DNA of 7,716 bases from CAZEJK01 sp964512045. Its GTDB lineage: Bacteria > Acidobacteriota > Thermoanaerobaculia > Thermoanaerobaculales > Sulfomarinibacteraceae. This document shows positions 1 to 6,445 of the stretch, in pieces (position 1 is the first letter of the stretch; every line of letters starts with the position of its first letter). The notes beneath the pieces were generated by a model that did not search any database, had not been told where the DNA came from, and saw only the letters and a list, made by a program, of their open reading frames with translations. The stretch lies in the NCBI GenBank assembly GCA_964512045.1, contig CAZEJK010000247.1:1-7716 (forward strand), written 5' to 3'. Both the position numbers and the translations under genes were made by a program.

Positions 1-51
1 AGGCATCCCAAGGCGTTTCTGATGGCCCTTGACTTTGTTGTGAGAGAGTGA
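1..51 (+). CDS. Possible 3' end of an unidentified gene (16 codons plus stop)
   Basis: Frame 1 is open from the left edge and ends in TGA at 49-51, giving RHPKAFLMALDFVVRE. The pattern of a proline followed by alternating hydrophobic residues and a charged end resembles the last helix of many alpha/beta-hydrolases, but 16 residues are too few for an assignment. A small dyad follows at 86-99 (CAGAGC-CT-GCTCTG), without a T-run, so it is not a convincing terminator. It could equally be a chance open frame. Confidence 0.22.
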   Translation, partial: RHPKAFLMALDFVVRE

Positions 52-141
52 AGAGTTCAAAATTCAGAATGCCACCCTCCCTCCCCAGAGCCTGCTCTGC
101 GAGGTTCGTGCATCGATGAGTGGTGGAGGCGCTTGCAGCAA

Positions 142-162
142 GGGCCGATGGGTGGGTGGGGG
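142..162 (+). other. G-quadruplex-type motif in gene-free DNA
   Basis: Four runs of at least three G lie at 142-144, 150-152, 154-156 and 158-162, separated by loops of 5, 1 and 1 nt. This fits the canonical G3+N1-7 pattern for an intramolecular quadruplex on the plus strand. It sits in the gap between the possible gene end at 51 and the convergent OrfA remnant ending at 179. Whether it folds or has a role cannot be seen from sequence. Confidence 0.4.
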
Positions 163-178
163 AGCTAATACCCAAGCG

Positions 179-421
179 CTAATAGCTCACAGCTACGCGG
201 CCGCGGGACCGGCGCCATCGGAGCATCACTTTGGTTGCGGCCCGCGGCCTCGTTGGTAGCTCTCCCTTCCCATACTGCCTCATCCACCGTCGCACTGTCT
301 TGCAGTCCTTGACCCCGTACGCCCGCGCCGCCTCGTGCGCACTCCGAAACCTCCCCGACGCCACCTCCTCCACCACCTGTTGCTTGAACGCCTCGCTGTA
401 TCGAATCTCTATCCCTGACAC
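179..421 (-). CDS. IS3-family transposase OrfA remnant (helix-turn-helix), truncated
   Basis: This encodes an 80-residue protein. Residues 1-58 match the N-terminal helix-turn-helix part of IS3/IS911-type OrfA, which binds the element's terminal repeats. The recognisable pattern is YSEAFKQQVVEEVASGRF, then SAHEAARAYGVKDCKTVRRW, then the basic RQYGKGELPTRP. Family members run to about 100 residues and continue into a leucine-zipper helix, followed by OrfB with the DDE catalytic domain. Here similarity stops at about residue 58, and the tail (RAATKVMLRW and onward) is encoded by the palindromic repeat at 199-249. No OrfB follows in the 178 bases downstream. The start is GTG at 421 with GGAGG 8 nt upstream. 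I read it as a dead IS fragment with no catalytic domain. A small domesticated DNA-binding protein is possible but unsupported. Confidence 0.75.
   Translation of the reverse strand: MSGIEIRYSEAFKQQVVEEVASGRFRSAHEAARAYGVKDCKTVRRWMRQYGKGELPTRPRAATKVMLRWRRSRGRVAVSY
199..249. repeat. 51-bp palindromic repeat, copy 1
   Basis: The ends are a perfect 9-bp inverted repeat, GGCCGCGGG at 199-207 and CCCGCGGCC at 241-249, around a 33-nt centre. By hand alignment it matches 3523-3573 at 46 of 51 positions. It lies inside the 3' part of the OrfA remnant, exactly where that protein stops resembling its family. This suggests that the element, or a larger segment carrying it, interrupted the IS. It resembles a REP-like or MITE-like dispersed repeat, but no family is recognised. 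Confidence 0.6.
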
Positions 422-440
422 CTCAGTCGCCTCCTCCCGA

Positions 441-455
441 TGACAACCTATGTCA
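441..455. repeat. Short dyad upstream of OrfA, candidate IS end
   Basis: The sequence TGACAACCTATGTCA is a dyad (TGACA-N5-TGTCA) just upstream of the OrfA ribosome binding site. IS3-family ends commonly begin TG and lie within about 100 bp of OrfA, so this could be all or part of the left terminal repeat. No matching right end is visible in the window, so it could also be an operator or chance. Confidence 0.25.
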
Positions 456-564
456 GGACGACACCGGGGGCGGCCGCCGGATGCCGGGACCGGGACAGGG
501 GCCAGTACCGGTGCCGGGCTGTGGCGTCGTTACTCTTGACAGCCAGACTCGTTCCGATTGCCCC

Positions 565-3438
565 TCACGACGCCGCGGCCTCTCCACTGACAGCACGCTC
601 GTAGCGCTGCAACGCCGCCTCGGCCTCGTCGGTCCAGGTGGGCCCGAGAGCCTCCTTGGCGTGCCGCTGGAGCGTGAGCGCACGCAGCGCATCGCCGCGG
701 GCAAACGCCACCTTGGCCTCGAGCATCAGCGCCTTCGGATCGCCCGAGCGCGTCGGTAGCGCAGCCTGCAGGTGTTCGGCCGCACGCTCGATGTCGCCCT
801 CATCGGCTGCCAGGTCACCGAGCTGGAGGTGCGCGGAGGCCTGCCAGCTGACATCCTCCGCCTCGCGCAGCAGCTCCAGCGCCTGGGAGCTCAACGTCCG
901 GGCGCGCTCCGTGTCGCCTTGCACCGCAGCGGCCTCGGCCTGGCTCAGCAGCACTCTCCCCTGGCCCGAAAGGTCGTCCATCGACCGGCGGATCTCCAGG
1001 GCCTGTCTCCAGTACCCCTCCGCCTCGTCGTGCTTGCCGAGGTTCGTCGCCACCTGCCCCAGGTTGTTGAGCGTCGTGGCCTCACCGGGACGATCGCCTG
1101 CCTCCCGCCGCAGCTGAAGCGCCCGGCTCAGCAGCTCCTCTGCCTCCTCGAGCTCACCGCGGAGCACCGCCAGGGCTCCGAGGTTGTTGACCGCTGCCTC
1201 CACCGCGGCCTGCTGGCCGGTCTCCTCTGCAAGCCGGACCACCTCGCGCAGTACCGCTTCGCCCTCATCGAGCTGGCCAAGGCTCAGAGCCATGCCGCCG
1301 AGGTTGAGCAGACCCGTCGTCAGCACGTGACGATCACCCAGCTCTCGAGCGATCTCGATCGCCGTCGTGAGCGCATCCTGAGCTTCCTCCGGCTCGGCCT
1401 GCTGCCAGTGGAGCATGCCGAGGTTGTTCAGCACGACCATCTGATCCCGGCGGAGCCCCGACTGGCGCGCCAGGTCCAGAGCCTGCTCGAGCCACTGGCG
1501 CGCCTCCTTGTAGCGATGCTGTCGAAGCGCCGTTCGGCCGATCGCGTTCAGGGCCACCACCGTCTGCTCATCGACGCCACTGGCCGTCGCCTGCTCCAGC
1601 ACCACAGAGATGTGGCTCCTGGCGGCGTCGAAGTCCCCACGCCGGCTCGCGATCCGGCCCAGCCGCAGAAGACACTCCGCCTCGAGATCCGGAAGGTCAC
1701 GCTGCCGCGCCAGCGCCAGCGCCCGGTTGGCGAGCTCTTCGGCCCGGTCGGAGTCCCCGGTCTCGAGCTCGCACTCGGCCAGGTGGAGCATCCCGAGGAC
1801 AAACTCGGGGTCACGATCGACGCACACCTCGAAGTACTTGGTCGCGCCGAGCAGACCCTGGCCCTTCATCTCGCTCACGCCGATCGCGAACGCGAGGTTC
1901 ACGAACGGATCACGAGACAGCTGGCGGCTCCCCCACTGGGTCGATGCCCGGTCTTCCGAGGCAAGATGGGGCGCCAACCGATCACTCAGTCGCCGCGCCG
2001 CATCGAGCAGGTCGCCACCCGAGATCAGCAGGTCACCGACGGGTCCACTGGGCCGATAGGCCCGCGACTCCAGGTGATACTGGCCACCGCTGCGCAGGAC
2101 CGCCGCGGTCACGAGCACCTCGGCCTCGAGCGCCGTGGTCAGCTGCAGCACCTCCTCGTGGGTCAGCACGGACCGGTCGTCGAGACCGAGATCCTCACTC
2201 ACCTTGGCGACCTCGCCAGCTGCAACCACCGGGGCCTCCACCACAGAGGCAAGAGTCCGCGAGGTGACCTCCTGGAGCCCGTGCCGAACCCAGTCGAACG
2301 CGTCGCTCTCCGTGGAGTTCACGAACGGCAGAACGGCCACGCGACCAGGCTCCGCCGCGTCGACCCACATCCGGCTGGCCGTCAGATGGCGAGTGAGCAG
2401 TACCGACGCCACGACTGCAAGTGCGGCGACGACGCCGAGCGCCACCAGCTGTCGCCGCCTGGCGCGACGCACAGGACGCTGACGGATCTCGCGAATCGCA
2501 ACCAGCGCGGACTCGGCAGTGGGGCGATCGTGCGCGTCGAGCCGCGTCAGGTCCTCGATCAACCGCGCCAGCTCGCCGTCCACCCCCTCCAGCGGTTGGA
2601 CGTCAGCCGTCGCTGCGCGCAGAATCAGCTCCATCTCCGATATGTCCTTGGGGTATGGCGGGCTGTCGCTGAAGAGCTCATGAAGGAGTATCCCCGCCGA
2701 GTACAGGTCGCTGGCCGCCGATGCCGGCTCGCCTCGCGCCTGCTCGGGGCTCATGTAGCCGGCCGTTCCCAGCACCTCGCCGACGGTTGTCTTCGTCGAC
2801 CGCGAGGGCTCCGCTCCCGACAACGCCAGCGTGCGGCCCTCTGACGACGCCAGATCTCGAGGGGGAGACTCGTCTCCGCCCTGCGACGCCGCCTGCTCGA
2901 TACCGACAGCTGATCTCGCAGGCTCGGCCGACGGCTCCTCGCCGGCGGACTCCACCAACCGCGCCAGCCCGAAGTCCAGCACCGTGATCGAGCCGTCCGG
3001 GTTCACCATCACGTTCTCGGGCTTGAGATCGCGATGGATCACCCCGCGCTCGTGTACCACAGCCAGCACCTCGAGCAGCTGCTCTGCAATCGCCAGCTTG
3101 GCGTCGTGGCTCAGCCCGTCATCGAGTGCCTGCCGCAAACTGACGCCATCCACCAGCTGCAGCACGAGGAAGTCGGTGTCCTCGCCTTCGATGAAGTCGT
3201 ACACCGTGCACACGTTCGGGTGGGCAAGCTGTGAAAGGAGACGGGCCTCGCGCACGAACCGAGCCTTGGCCTCGGCGTTGAGACGGTACTCCGGGCGGAT
3301 CGCCTTGACCGCGACCTTGCGCTGGAGCGCATCGTCCCAGCCGAGGAACACCGTGCCCATCCCACCCTCGCCCAGTGGCTCGATCAGCCGGATATGGCCG
3401 ATGGTTGCCCCGACGTAACGCTCGCTCTGCCCGCTCAC
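565..3438 (-). CDS. Transmembrane Ser/Thr protein kinase with TolB-like domain and TPR array
   Basis: This is a 957-residue PknB-type kinase. Catalytic landmarks are all present: glycine loop GEGGMG (23-28), VAVK with Lys45, HRDLKPEN (135-142, catalytic Asp137), DFG (155-157), SPE (230-232, the APE equivalent) and SDLYSAG (243-249). An active kinase is therefore expected. Between DFG and SPE there is a Ser/Glu/Pro-rich insert at about 163-213, followed by Ser/Thr candidates at 214-218 (STKTT). A basic stretch (321-329) precedes one membrane helix at about 330-349, so the kinase domain should face the cytoplasm. Residues 366-490 begin VAVLPFVNSTESDAFDWVRHG and look like the TolB-N/FlgO-type domain often found in such receptors. 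Residues about 541-900 are nine TPR units. The GTG at 3438 is the only in-frame start before the glycine loop. The substrate is unknown, and the TPR region probably docks partner proteins outside the membrane. Confidence 0.93.
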   Translation of the reverse strand: MSGQSERYVGATIGHIRLIEPLGEGGMGTVFLGWDDALQRKVAVKAIRPEYRLNAEAKARFVREARLLSQLAHPNVCTVYDFIEGEDTDFLVLQLVDGVSLRQALDDGLSHDAKLAIAEQLLEVLAVVHERGVIHRDLKPENVMVNPDGSITVLDFGLARLVESAGEEPSAEPARSAVGIEQAASQGGDESPPRDLASSEGRTLALSGAEPSRSTKTTVGEVLGTAGYMSPEQARGEPASAASDLYSAGILLHELFSDSPPYPKDISEMELILRAATADVQPLEGVDGELARLIEDLTRLDAHDRPTAESALVAIREIRQRPVRRARRRQLVALGVVAALAVVASVLLTRHLTASRMWVDAAEPGRVAVLPFVNSTESDAFDWVRHGLQEVTSRTLASVVEAPVVAAGEVAKVSEDLGLDDRSVLTHEEVLQLTTALEAEVLVTAAVLRSGGQYHLESRAYRPSGPVGDLLISGGDLLDAARRLSDRLAPHLASEDRASTQWGSRQLSRDPFVNLAFAIGVSEMKGQGLLGATKYFEVCVDRDPEFVLGMLHLAECELETGDSDRAEELANRALALARQRDLPDLEAECLLRLGRIASRRGDFDAARSHISVVLEQATASGVDEQTVVALNAIGRTALRQHRYKEARQWLEQALDLARQSGLRRDQMVVLNNLGMLHWQQAEPEEAQDALTTAIEIARELGDRHVLTTGLLNLGGMALSLGQLDEGEAVLREVVRLAEETGQQAAVEAAVNNLGALAVLRGELEEAEELLSRALQLRREAGDRPGEATTLNNLGQVATNLGKHDEAEGYWRQALEIRRSMDDLSGQGRVLLSQAEAAAVQGDTERARTLSSQALELLREAEDVSWQASAHLQLGDLAADEGDIERAAEHLQAALPTRSGDPKALMLEAKVAFARGDALRALTLQRHAKEALGPTWTDEAEAALQRYERAVSGEAAAS

Positions 3439-3446
3439 CGCTGCCG

Positions 3447-3452
3447 AGTATA
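3447..3452 (-). promoter_or_regulatory. Candidate -10 element giving a leaderless kinase mRNA
   Basis: On the minus strand TATACT (3452-3447) is separated from the kinase GTG start (3438) by only 8 nt. Transcription would begin at or one base before the start codon. No Shine-Dalgarno sequence precedes the GTG, which fits leaderless initiation. The -35 is poor: the best match, TTGCCG (3478-3473), is 20 bp upstream, so an activator or an alternative sigma factor may be needed. Confidence 0.35.
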
Positions 3453-3522
3453 GCTCGGGTGAGCTCGGGCGTCGGCAACTCAGCGCTCCGCGTTTACGGA
3501 AAGGCGACGCATGATCGCCGGG

Positions 3523-3573
3523 GGCCGCGGGACCGGCACCACCGGAGCACCCCTTTGGTTGCGGCCCGCGACC
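3523..3573. repeat. 51-bp palindromic repeat, copy 2
   Basis: This is the second copy of the element at 199-249, in the same orientation. The terminal inverted repeat is GGCCGCGGG (3523-3531) with CCCGCGACC (3565-3573), pairing at 8 of 9 positions. It lies in the 138-bp gap between the Mth938-like stop codon (3577) and the kinase start (3438). As RNA from the upstream gene it would fold into a GC-rich hairpin just after the stop codon and could limit read-through or protect the 3' end. No U-tract follows, so it is not a standard intrinsic terminator. Confidence 0.6.
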
Positions 3574-3576
3574 GCG

Positions 3577-3948
3577 TCAGCAGGTGGTGTGCATCAGGGC
3601 GCCGACAGGCTTCGTGGCACACAGCTGGTTGTACAGCGCGACCGCCTCCGGCGTGGGCAACACGTGGCAGTCAACATCACGACGACTCAGGAGCTCGAGC
3701 GCATCGGAGCTGACCCCCAGCCGCCCGCGGAAGCCAGTTCCCAGCACGATAACCGTCGCGTCGTGCCGAATCAGCTCGGCCAGGTCAGCCGGCTGCACGC
3801 CGGGGCTGTGACGGGTCCCGGTCTCGTCCCAGTCCCAGGCACGCGCTCCCCCGGGCCAGAGCTTGGCGTCCTTGAACACCTGTCCATCCTCGATCTCGAT
3901 CGTGCCCCACTCAACGGTCACGATCCGCAAGCTGGTTGCAGCCACCAT
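3577..3948 (-). CDS. Mth938-like domain protein (DUF498/NDUFAF3 family)
   Basis: This is a 123-residue single-domain protein covering the whole Mth938-like fold. Family landmarks are KDAKLWPGGARAWDW (26-40), HSPGVQPADL (48-57), VIVLGTGFRGRL (66-77), TPEAVALYN (99-107) and the C-terminal GALMHTTC. The human relative NDUFAF3 is a mitochondrial complex I assembly factor, while the bacterial members have no settled biochemical role. The ATG at 3948 has GGAGG 7 nt upstream, so the start is firm. The gene is 115 bp downstream of the YgfZ-TPR stop, in the same direction. It may be co-transcribed, or may have its own promoter (a weak TACCCT lies at 3987-3982). The gap holds short CGACCC repeats (about 4021-4045) and nothing else I recognise. 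A role in respiratory complex assembly is an inference from family and neighbours. Confidence 0.88.
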   Translation of the reverse strand: MVAATSLRIVTVEWGTIEIEDGQVFKDAKLWPGGARAWDWDETGTRHSPGVQPADLAELIRHDATVIVLGTGFRGRLGVSSDALELLSRRDVDCHVLPTPEAVALYNQLCATKPVGALMHTTC

Positions 3949-4063
3949 CGCTCGCCTCCGACAGGTCCGGCTTCGACCACCAGGGTAGCCGATCTCGCGC
4001 TGCGACCACTGAGCACGGGACGACCCGACCCGACGACTCGACCCACCGCGCCCCGCTTGTGGC

Positions 4064-5680
4064 TCAACCCACGGGGACCGGCTCGGGCATGGCGAGCTCG
4101 GCCAACCGGCCCTGGATCGTCGTGGCCACCTTCAGATCGCCACGGGAGGCCGCCACCTCCACACCCCGCTCATACACCTCACGGGCAGCCGCGACCTCCC
4201 CGAGTGCCTCGTGGGCTCGCCCCAGGGCAAGGTAGGCCGCCGAGTGGCGCGGATCGCGTTCAAGGACAGATGCGAGCAGCTCCGTGGCCGCTCCAGCGTC
4301 CCCGCGCTCCAGCGCCAGCTCGCCGAGACCGAACCGTGCGAGCGTATCGTCCGGGTCGAGCTCGAGGACCTGGCGGAACATCTCCTCCCGCCGCTGGCGA
4401 TCCCCTTCGACAGCCTGCCGCCGGGCTTCGAGGTCGTGTCGCTTGGCGGCCTCCCGTTCGGCGTGCCTCCACGACTGCTCGGCCGCCAGCCGCTTGTGCT
4501 CCTCAGCCTCCTCGATCCGACCCTGCTGCATGAGGAACCGGGACAGGTTCGTGTGGGCCATGATCGACTCCGAATCGACCTCGAGCAGACGGTGCATCCA
4601 CTGCTTCGCCTCCTCGAGGTCACCCTGCTGACCGAGGAGCACACCCATCGCCTCATACGCGTCCGCCAGCTTGGGATCCAGCACCACCGACCGCTCGAGC
4701 AGGTCCAGCGCGCCGTCGGTGTCGTCCTCGTGGGTATGTACTGCCAGGGCCCGCTGGTACAGCTCGGTGGCACGATCCGAACGGCTCTGCTCGGGCACAA
4801 CCGGGAGCTCACGGACCACGACCTCGCCCTGCCAGCTCTCGCCGCGCACGGCGAGCCGACGGCCCACCACGCACAGCTCTCGGCCCAGACGAACCTGAAC
4901 GAACCATCTGCCGTCGAGCTCGGCTGTCCCGAGCACCACGCCGGCACGTTTGCCACCGACCTCCAGCCGTTCGCCGACCATGGGCGGGGCAGCGCTGGAG
5001 CCTTCGAGAACCTCAAGAGCCATAACTCGATGCGCGGGGCCGCGCCCGGACATCACCTTGGCGACCGTCTCCTGACCGAGGGAACAGCCTTTGCTGAGGG
5101 ACACTGCGCGCTCCATCAACAGCGTTCCCATCACGAGCTGCGACACATCCACGTCCACGCCCCAGCGCGGAAAGCCCGCGAGCACCTGCAGCCTATCCAG
5201 GAGATCCAGGTCGAGCGGCGGCAGCGAGACCGGCACCGCTGACCAGGTAACGACCCCGTCCTCGCCGGCCATCCGGATCGGAAACTGCTGATCCACTGGC
5301 AGCCTGCTGCGCAGTCGCACGGCTTCCGGACCGAGTACAAGGCGCAGCACGACATCCGGCAGCAGCTCCACCTCCACCTGATCCGCGATCACCGCATCTT
5401 CAAGCTCCGTGCACACCGTCTCGCTACACTCCGCAGGGGCGAGCAACAGAACGTCATCCATCCGCCTCAGCAGATGGAAGAACGCCCGCACCTTCCCCGA
5501 GCGGGTCAGCAGCGCCGAAAGATGCGACCGTCCCGGCTCGAGCGCTCGCACATCGGAGGTGACCTGGCTGTGCAGAAAGCGAACGCGATCCGCTCCCGAC
5601 ACACGCAGCAGCCGCCATCCGGTCAGCTCGGTGACGCCGCCACGCTGGCGGAGGACGTCATACTGCGAACGATTCACCAC
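4064..5680 (-). CDS. ygfZ: YgfZ/GcvT-like Fe-S maturation protein fused to TPR repeats
   Basis: The N-terminal ~290 residues are a folate-dependent YgfZ (IBA57-type) protein, which helps A-type carriers deliver [4Fe-4S] clusters to enzymes. Visible landmarks are LLRVSGADRVRFLHSQVTSD (about 24-43) and the signature KGCSLGQE (about 197-204) with its conserved cysteine, followed by the C-terminal barrel (about 220-292). Standard YgfZ proteins end there, at roughly 300 residues. This one continues for about 240 residues with TPR units (about 302-390), a highly charged Arg/Glu helix (about 385-435, probably coiled coil), and more TPR units (about 432-516), for about 538 residues in all. The start is uncertain. 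No ATG fits, and GTG codons at 5686, 5680 and 5677 all overlap the end of the upstream carrier gene without a clear ribosome binding site, so translational coupling is likely. An in-frame ATG at 5740 would overlap 83 nt and seems less likely. Confidence 0.9.
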   Translation of the reverse strand: MVNRSQYDVLRQRGGVTELTGWRLLRVSGADRVRFLHSQVTSDVRALEPGRSHLSALLTRSGKVRAFFHLLRRMDDVLLLAPAECSETVCTELEDAVIADQVEVELLPDVVLRLVLGPEAVRLRSRLPVDQQFPIRMAGEDGVVTWSAVPVSLPPLDLDLLDRLQVLAGFPRWGVDVDVSQLVMGTLLMERAVSLSKGCSLGQETVAKVMSGRGPAHRVMALEVLEGSSAAPPMVGERLEVGGKRAGVVLGTAELDGRWFVQVRLGRELCVVGRRLAVRGESWQGEVVVRELPVVPEQSRSDRATELYQRALAVHTHEDDTDGALDLLERSVVLDPKLADAYEAMGVLLGQQGDLEEAKQWMHRLLEVDSESIMAHTNLSRFLMQQGRIEEAEEHKRLAAEQSWRHAEREAAKRHDLEARRQAVEGDRQRREEMFRQVLELDPDDTLARFGLGELALERGDAGAATELLASVLERDPRHSAAYLALGRAHEALGEVAAAREVYERGVEVAASRGDLKVATTIQGRLAELAMPEPVPVG

Positions 5681-6002
5681 AGCCACAGCTGTTGGAGGCG
5701 TTCGGATTGACGAACACGAAGCCTTTGCCTGCCAGACCATCCTGGTAGTCCAGGGTGGCGCCTTTCAGGTAGATGGCGCTCTTTGGATCGACCAGGACGT
5801 CAAGCCCTTCCAAGCTCAGCACGTTGTCCGCCTCCCGCGGCGTCGAGAACTCGATCAGGTACGACAGGCCAGAGCAACCGCCGCCGACCACCCCAAGCCG
5901 AAGGCCCGCATCATCGCCGGGCTGCTCGCGCTCGAAGATCGACCGGATCTCCTGCACCGCGCGCTCAGTAATGGTCACGAAGTCGCTCGCCGCCATGCTC
6001 AT
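5658..6002 (-). CDS. A-type iron-sulfur carrier protein (IscA/ErpA family)
   Basis: This is a 114-residue cytoplasmic protein, the usual length for the family. It receives Fe-S clusters from a scaffold and passes them to target apoproteins. The three cluster-binding cysteines are present: Cys43 in GGGCSGLSY, and Cys106 and Cys108 in SCGCGESF at the C-terminus. The conserved VDPKSAIYLKGATLDY (71-86) and GFVFVNPNA (94-102) also fit. CGCGESF resembles IscA and the VDP segment resembles ErpA, so I give no symbol. The first ATG (6002) overlaps the glutaredoxin stop as ATGA. A second ATG at 5996 also has a good purine-rich sequence before it. The 3' end overlaps the likely YgfZ start. This packing indicates one transcript with coupled translation. 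Confidence 0.95.
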   Translation of the reverse strand: MSMAASDFVTITERAVQEIRSIFEREQPGDDAGLRLGVVGGGCSGLSYLIEFSTPREADNVLSLEGLDVLVDPKSAIYLKGATLDYQDGLAGKGFVFVNPNASNSCGCGESFAV

Positions 6003-6388
6003 CCTTCCACTCCTTCGAGGAGCTCATCGAGCTCCCCGCTCTCCACCAGCTCCAACAGAATGTCGTGGCCGCCGACCAACTCGCCACGGACAAAGATCTG
6101 CGGGAACGTGGGCCAGTCCGAGTACAGCTTGGCAGCCGCGCGCACCTCCTCATCAGAGAGCACATCGAACGAGCTGAACTCCACTCCGTGCTTGTTGAGC
6201 AGTGCCACCGCGTTCGCGGAGAAGCCGCACAGCGGATGCTGCGGCGTTCCCTTCATGAGCATGAACACATCGGAGGACTGCACCAGCCGATCCAGCCGAT
6301 CCTTCAACACGGGCGTCAGCTCCTGGACAACGGCAGAACGCCCGTCCTGGGGCTGATCTCCACCGACAATCCGAAACGGCGAACCCAT
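5999..6388 (-). CDS. grxD: Monothiol CGFS glutaredoxin (Grx4/GLRX5 type)
   Basis: This 129-residue cytoplasmic protein is the first gene of the operon. CGFS-type glutaredoxins hold a [2Fe-2S] cluster between two monomers with glutathione and hand it to A-type carriers. The visible motifs are FMLMKGTPQHPLCGFS (42-57, with Lys46 and the active-site Cys54), WPTFPQIFVRGELVGGHDI (92-110, glutathione and dimer contacts), and no resolving second cysteine. The ATG at 6388 is chosen because AGGAG (6400-6396) lies 7 nt upstream. A start 15 codons further upstream has no such support. The N-terminus carries about 20 extra residues (MGSPFRIVGGD and onward) before the glutaredoxin fold, longer than E. coli GrxD (115 residues) and of unknown use. 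Confidence 0.95.
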   Translation of the reverse strand: MGSPFRIVGGDQPQDGRSAVVQELTPVLKDRLDRLVQSSDVFMLMKGTPQHPLCGFSANAVALLNKHGVEFSSFDVLSDEEVRAAAKLYSDWPTFPQIFVRGELVGGHDILLELVESGELDELLEGVEG

Positions 6389-6445
6389 GGTCTCTCTCCT
6401 TTCGTTCCTCGGCAGGCTGTATCGAGCCTGCACGGCTCACAACCT

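Noticed and set aside
86..99. Inverted repeat CAGAGC-CT-GCTCTG as a terminator
   Set aside because: The effective stem is only 5-6 bp and no T-run follows.
478..525. G-rich run of CCGGGAC-like repeats as a terminator or second quadruplex
   Set aside because: The similar blocks are direct rather than inverted, and the fourth G-run is about 14 nt away, outside the usual loop limit.
772..2844. A 690-codon open frame on the plus strand
   Set aside because: It is antisense to the kinase, whose domains are clearly recognisable. High GC codon bias and the TPR repeats keep the opposite strand open; its product has no recognisable domain and is rich in Arg, Leu and Gln.
3949..4063. Promoter for the Mth938-like gene (TACCCT at 3987-3982)
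   Set aside because: No -35-like hexamer lies 16-18 bp upstream, and TANNNT matches are common; noted only in the gene entry.
3511..4533. A 340-codon plus-strand open frame crossing two genes and a gap
   Set aside because: It is antisense to the Mth938-like and YgfZ-TPR genes and gives a Pro/Arg/Ala-rich product typical of a shadow frame in GC-rich DNA.
4211..5242. A 343-codon plus-strand open frame
   Set aside because: It is antisense to YgfZ-TPR, with no family motif and no ribosome binding site that stands out.
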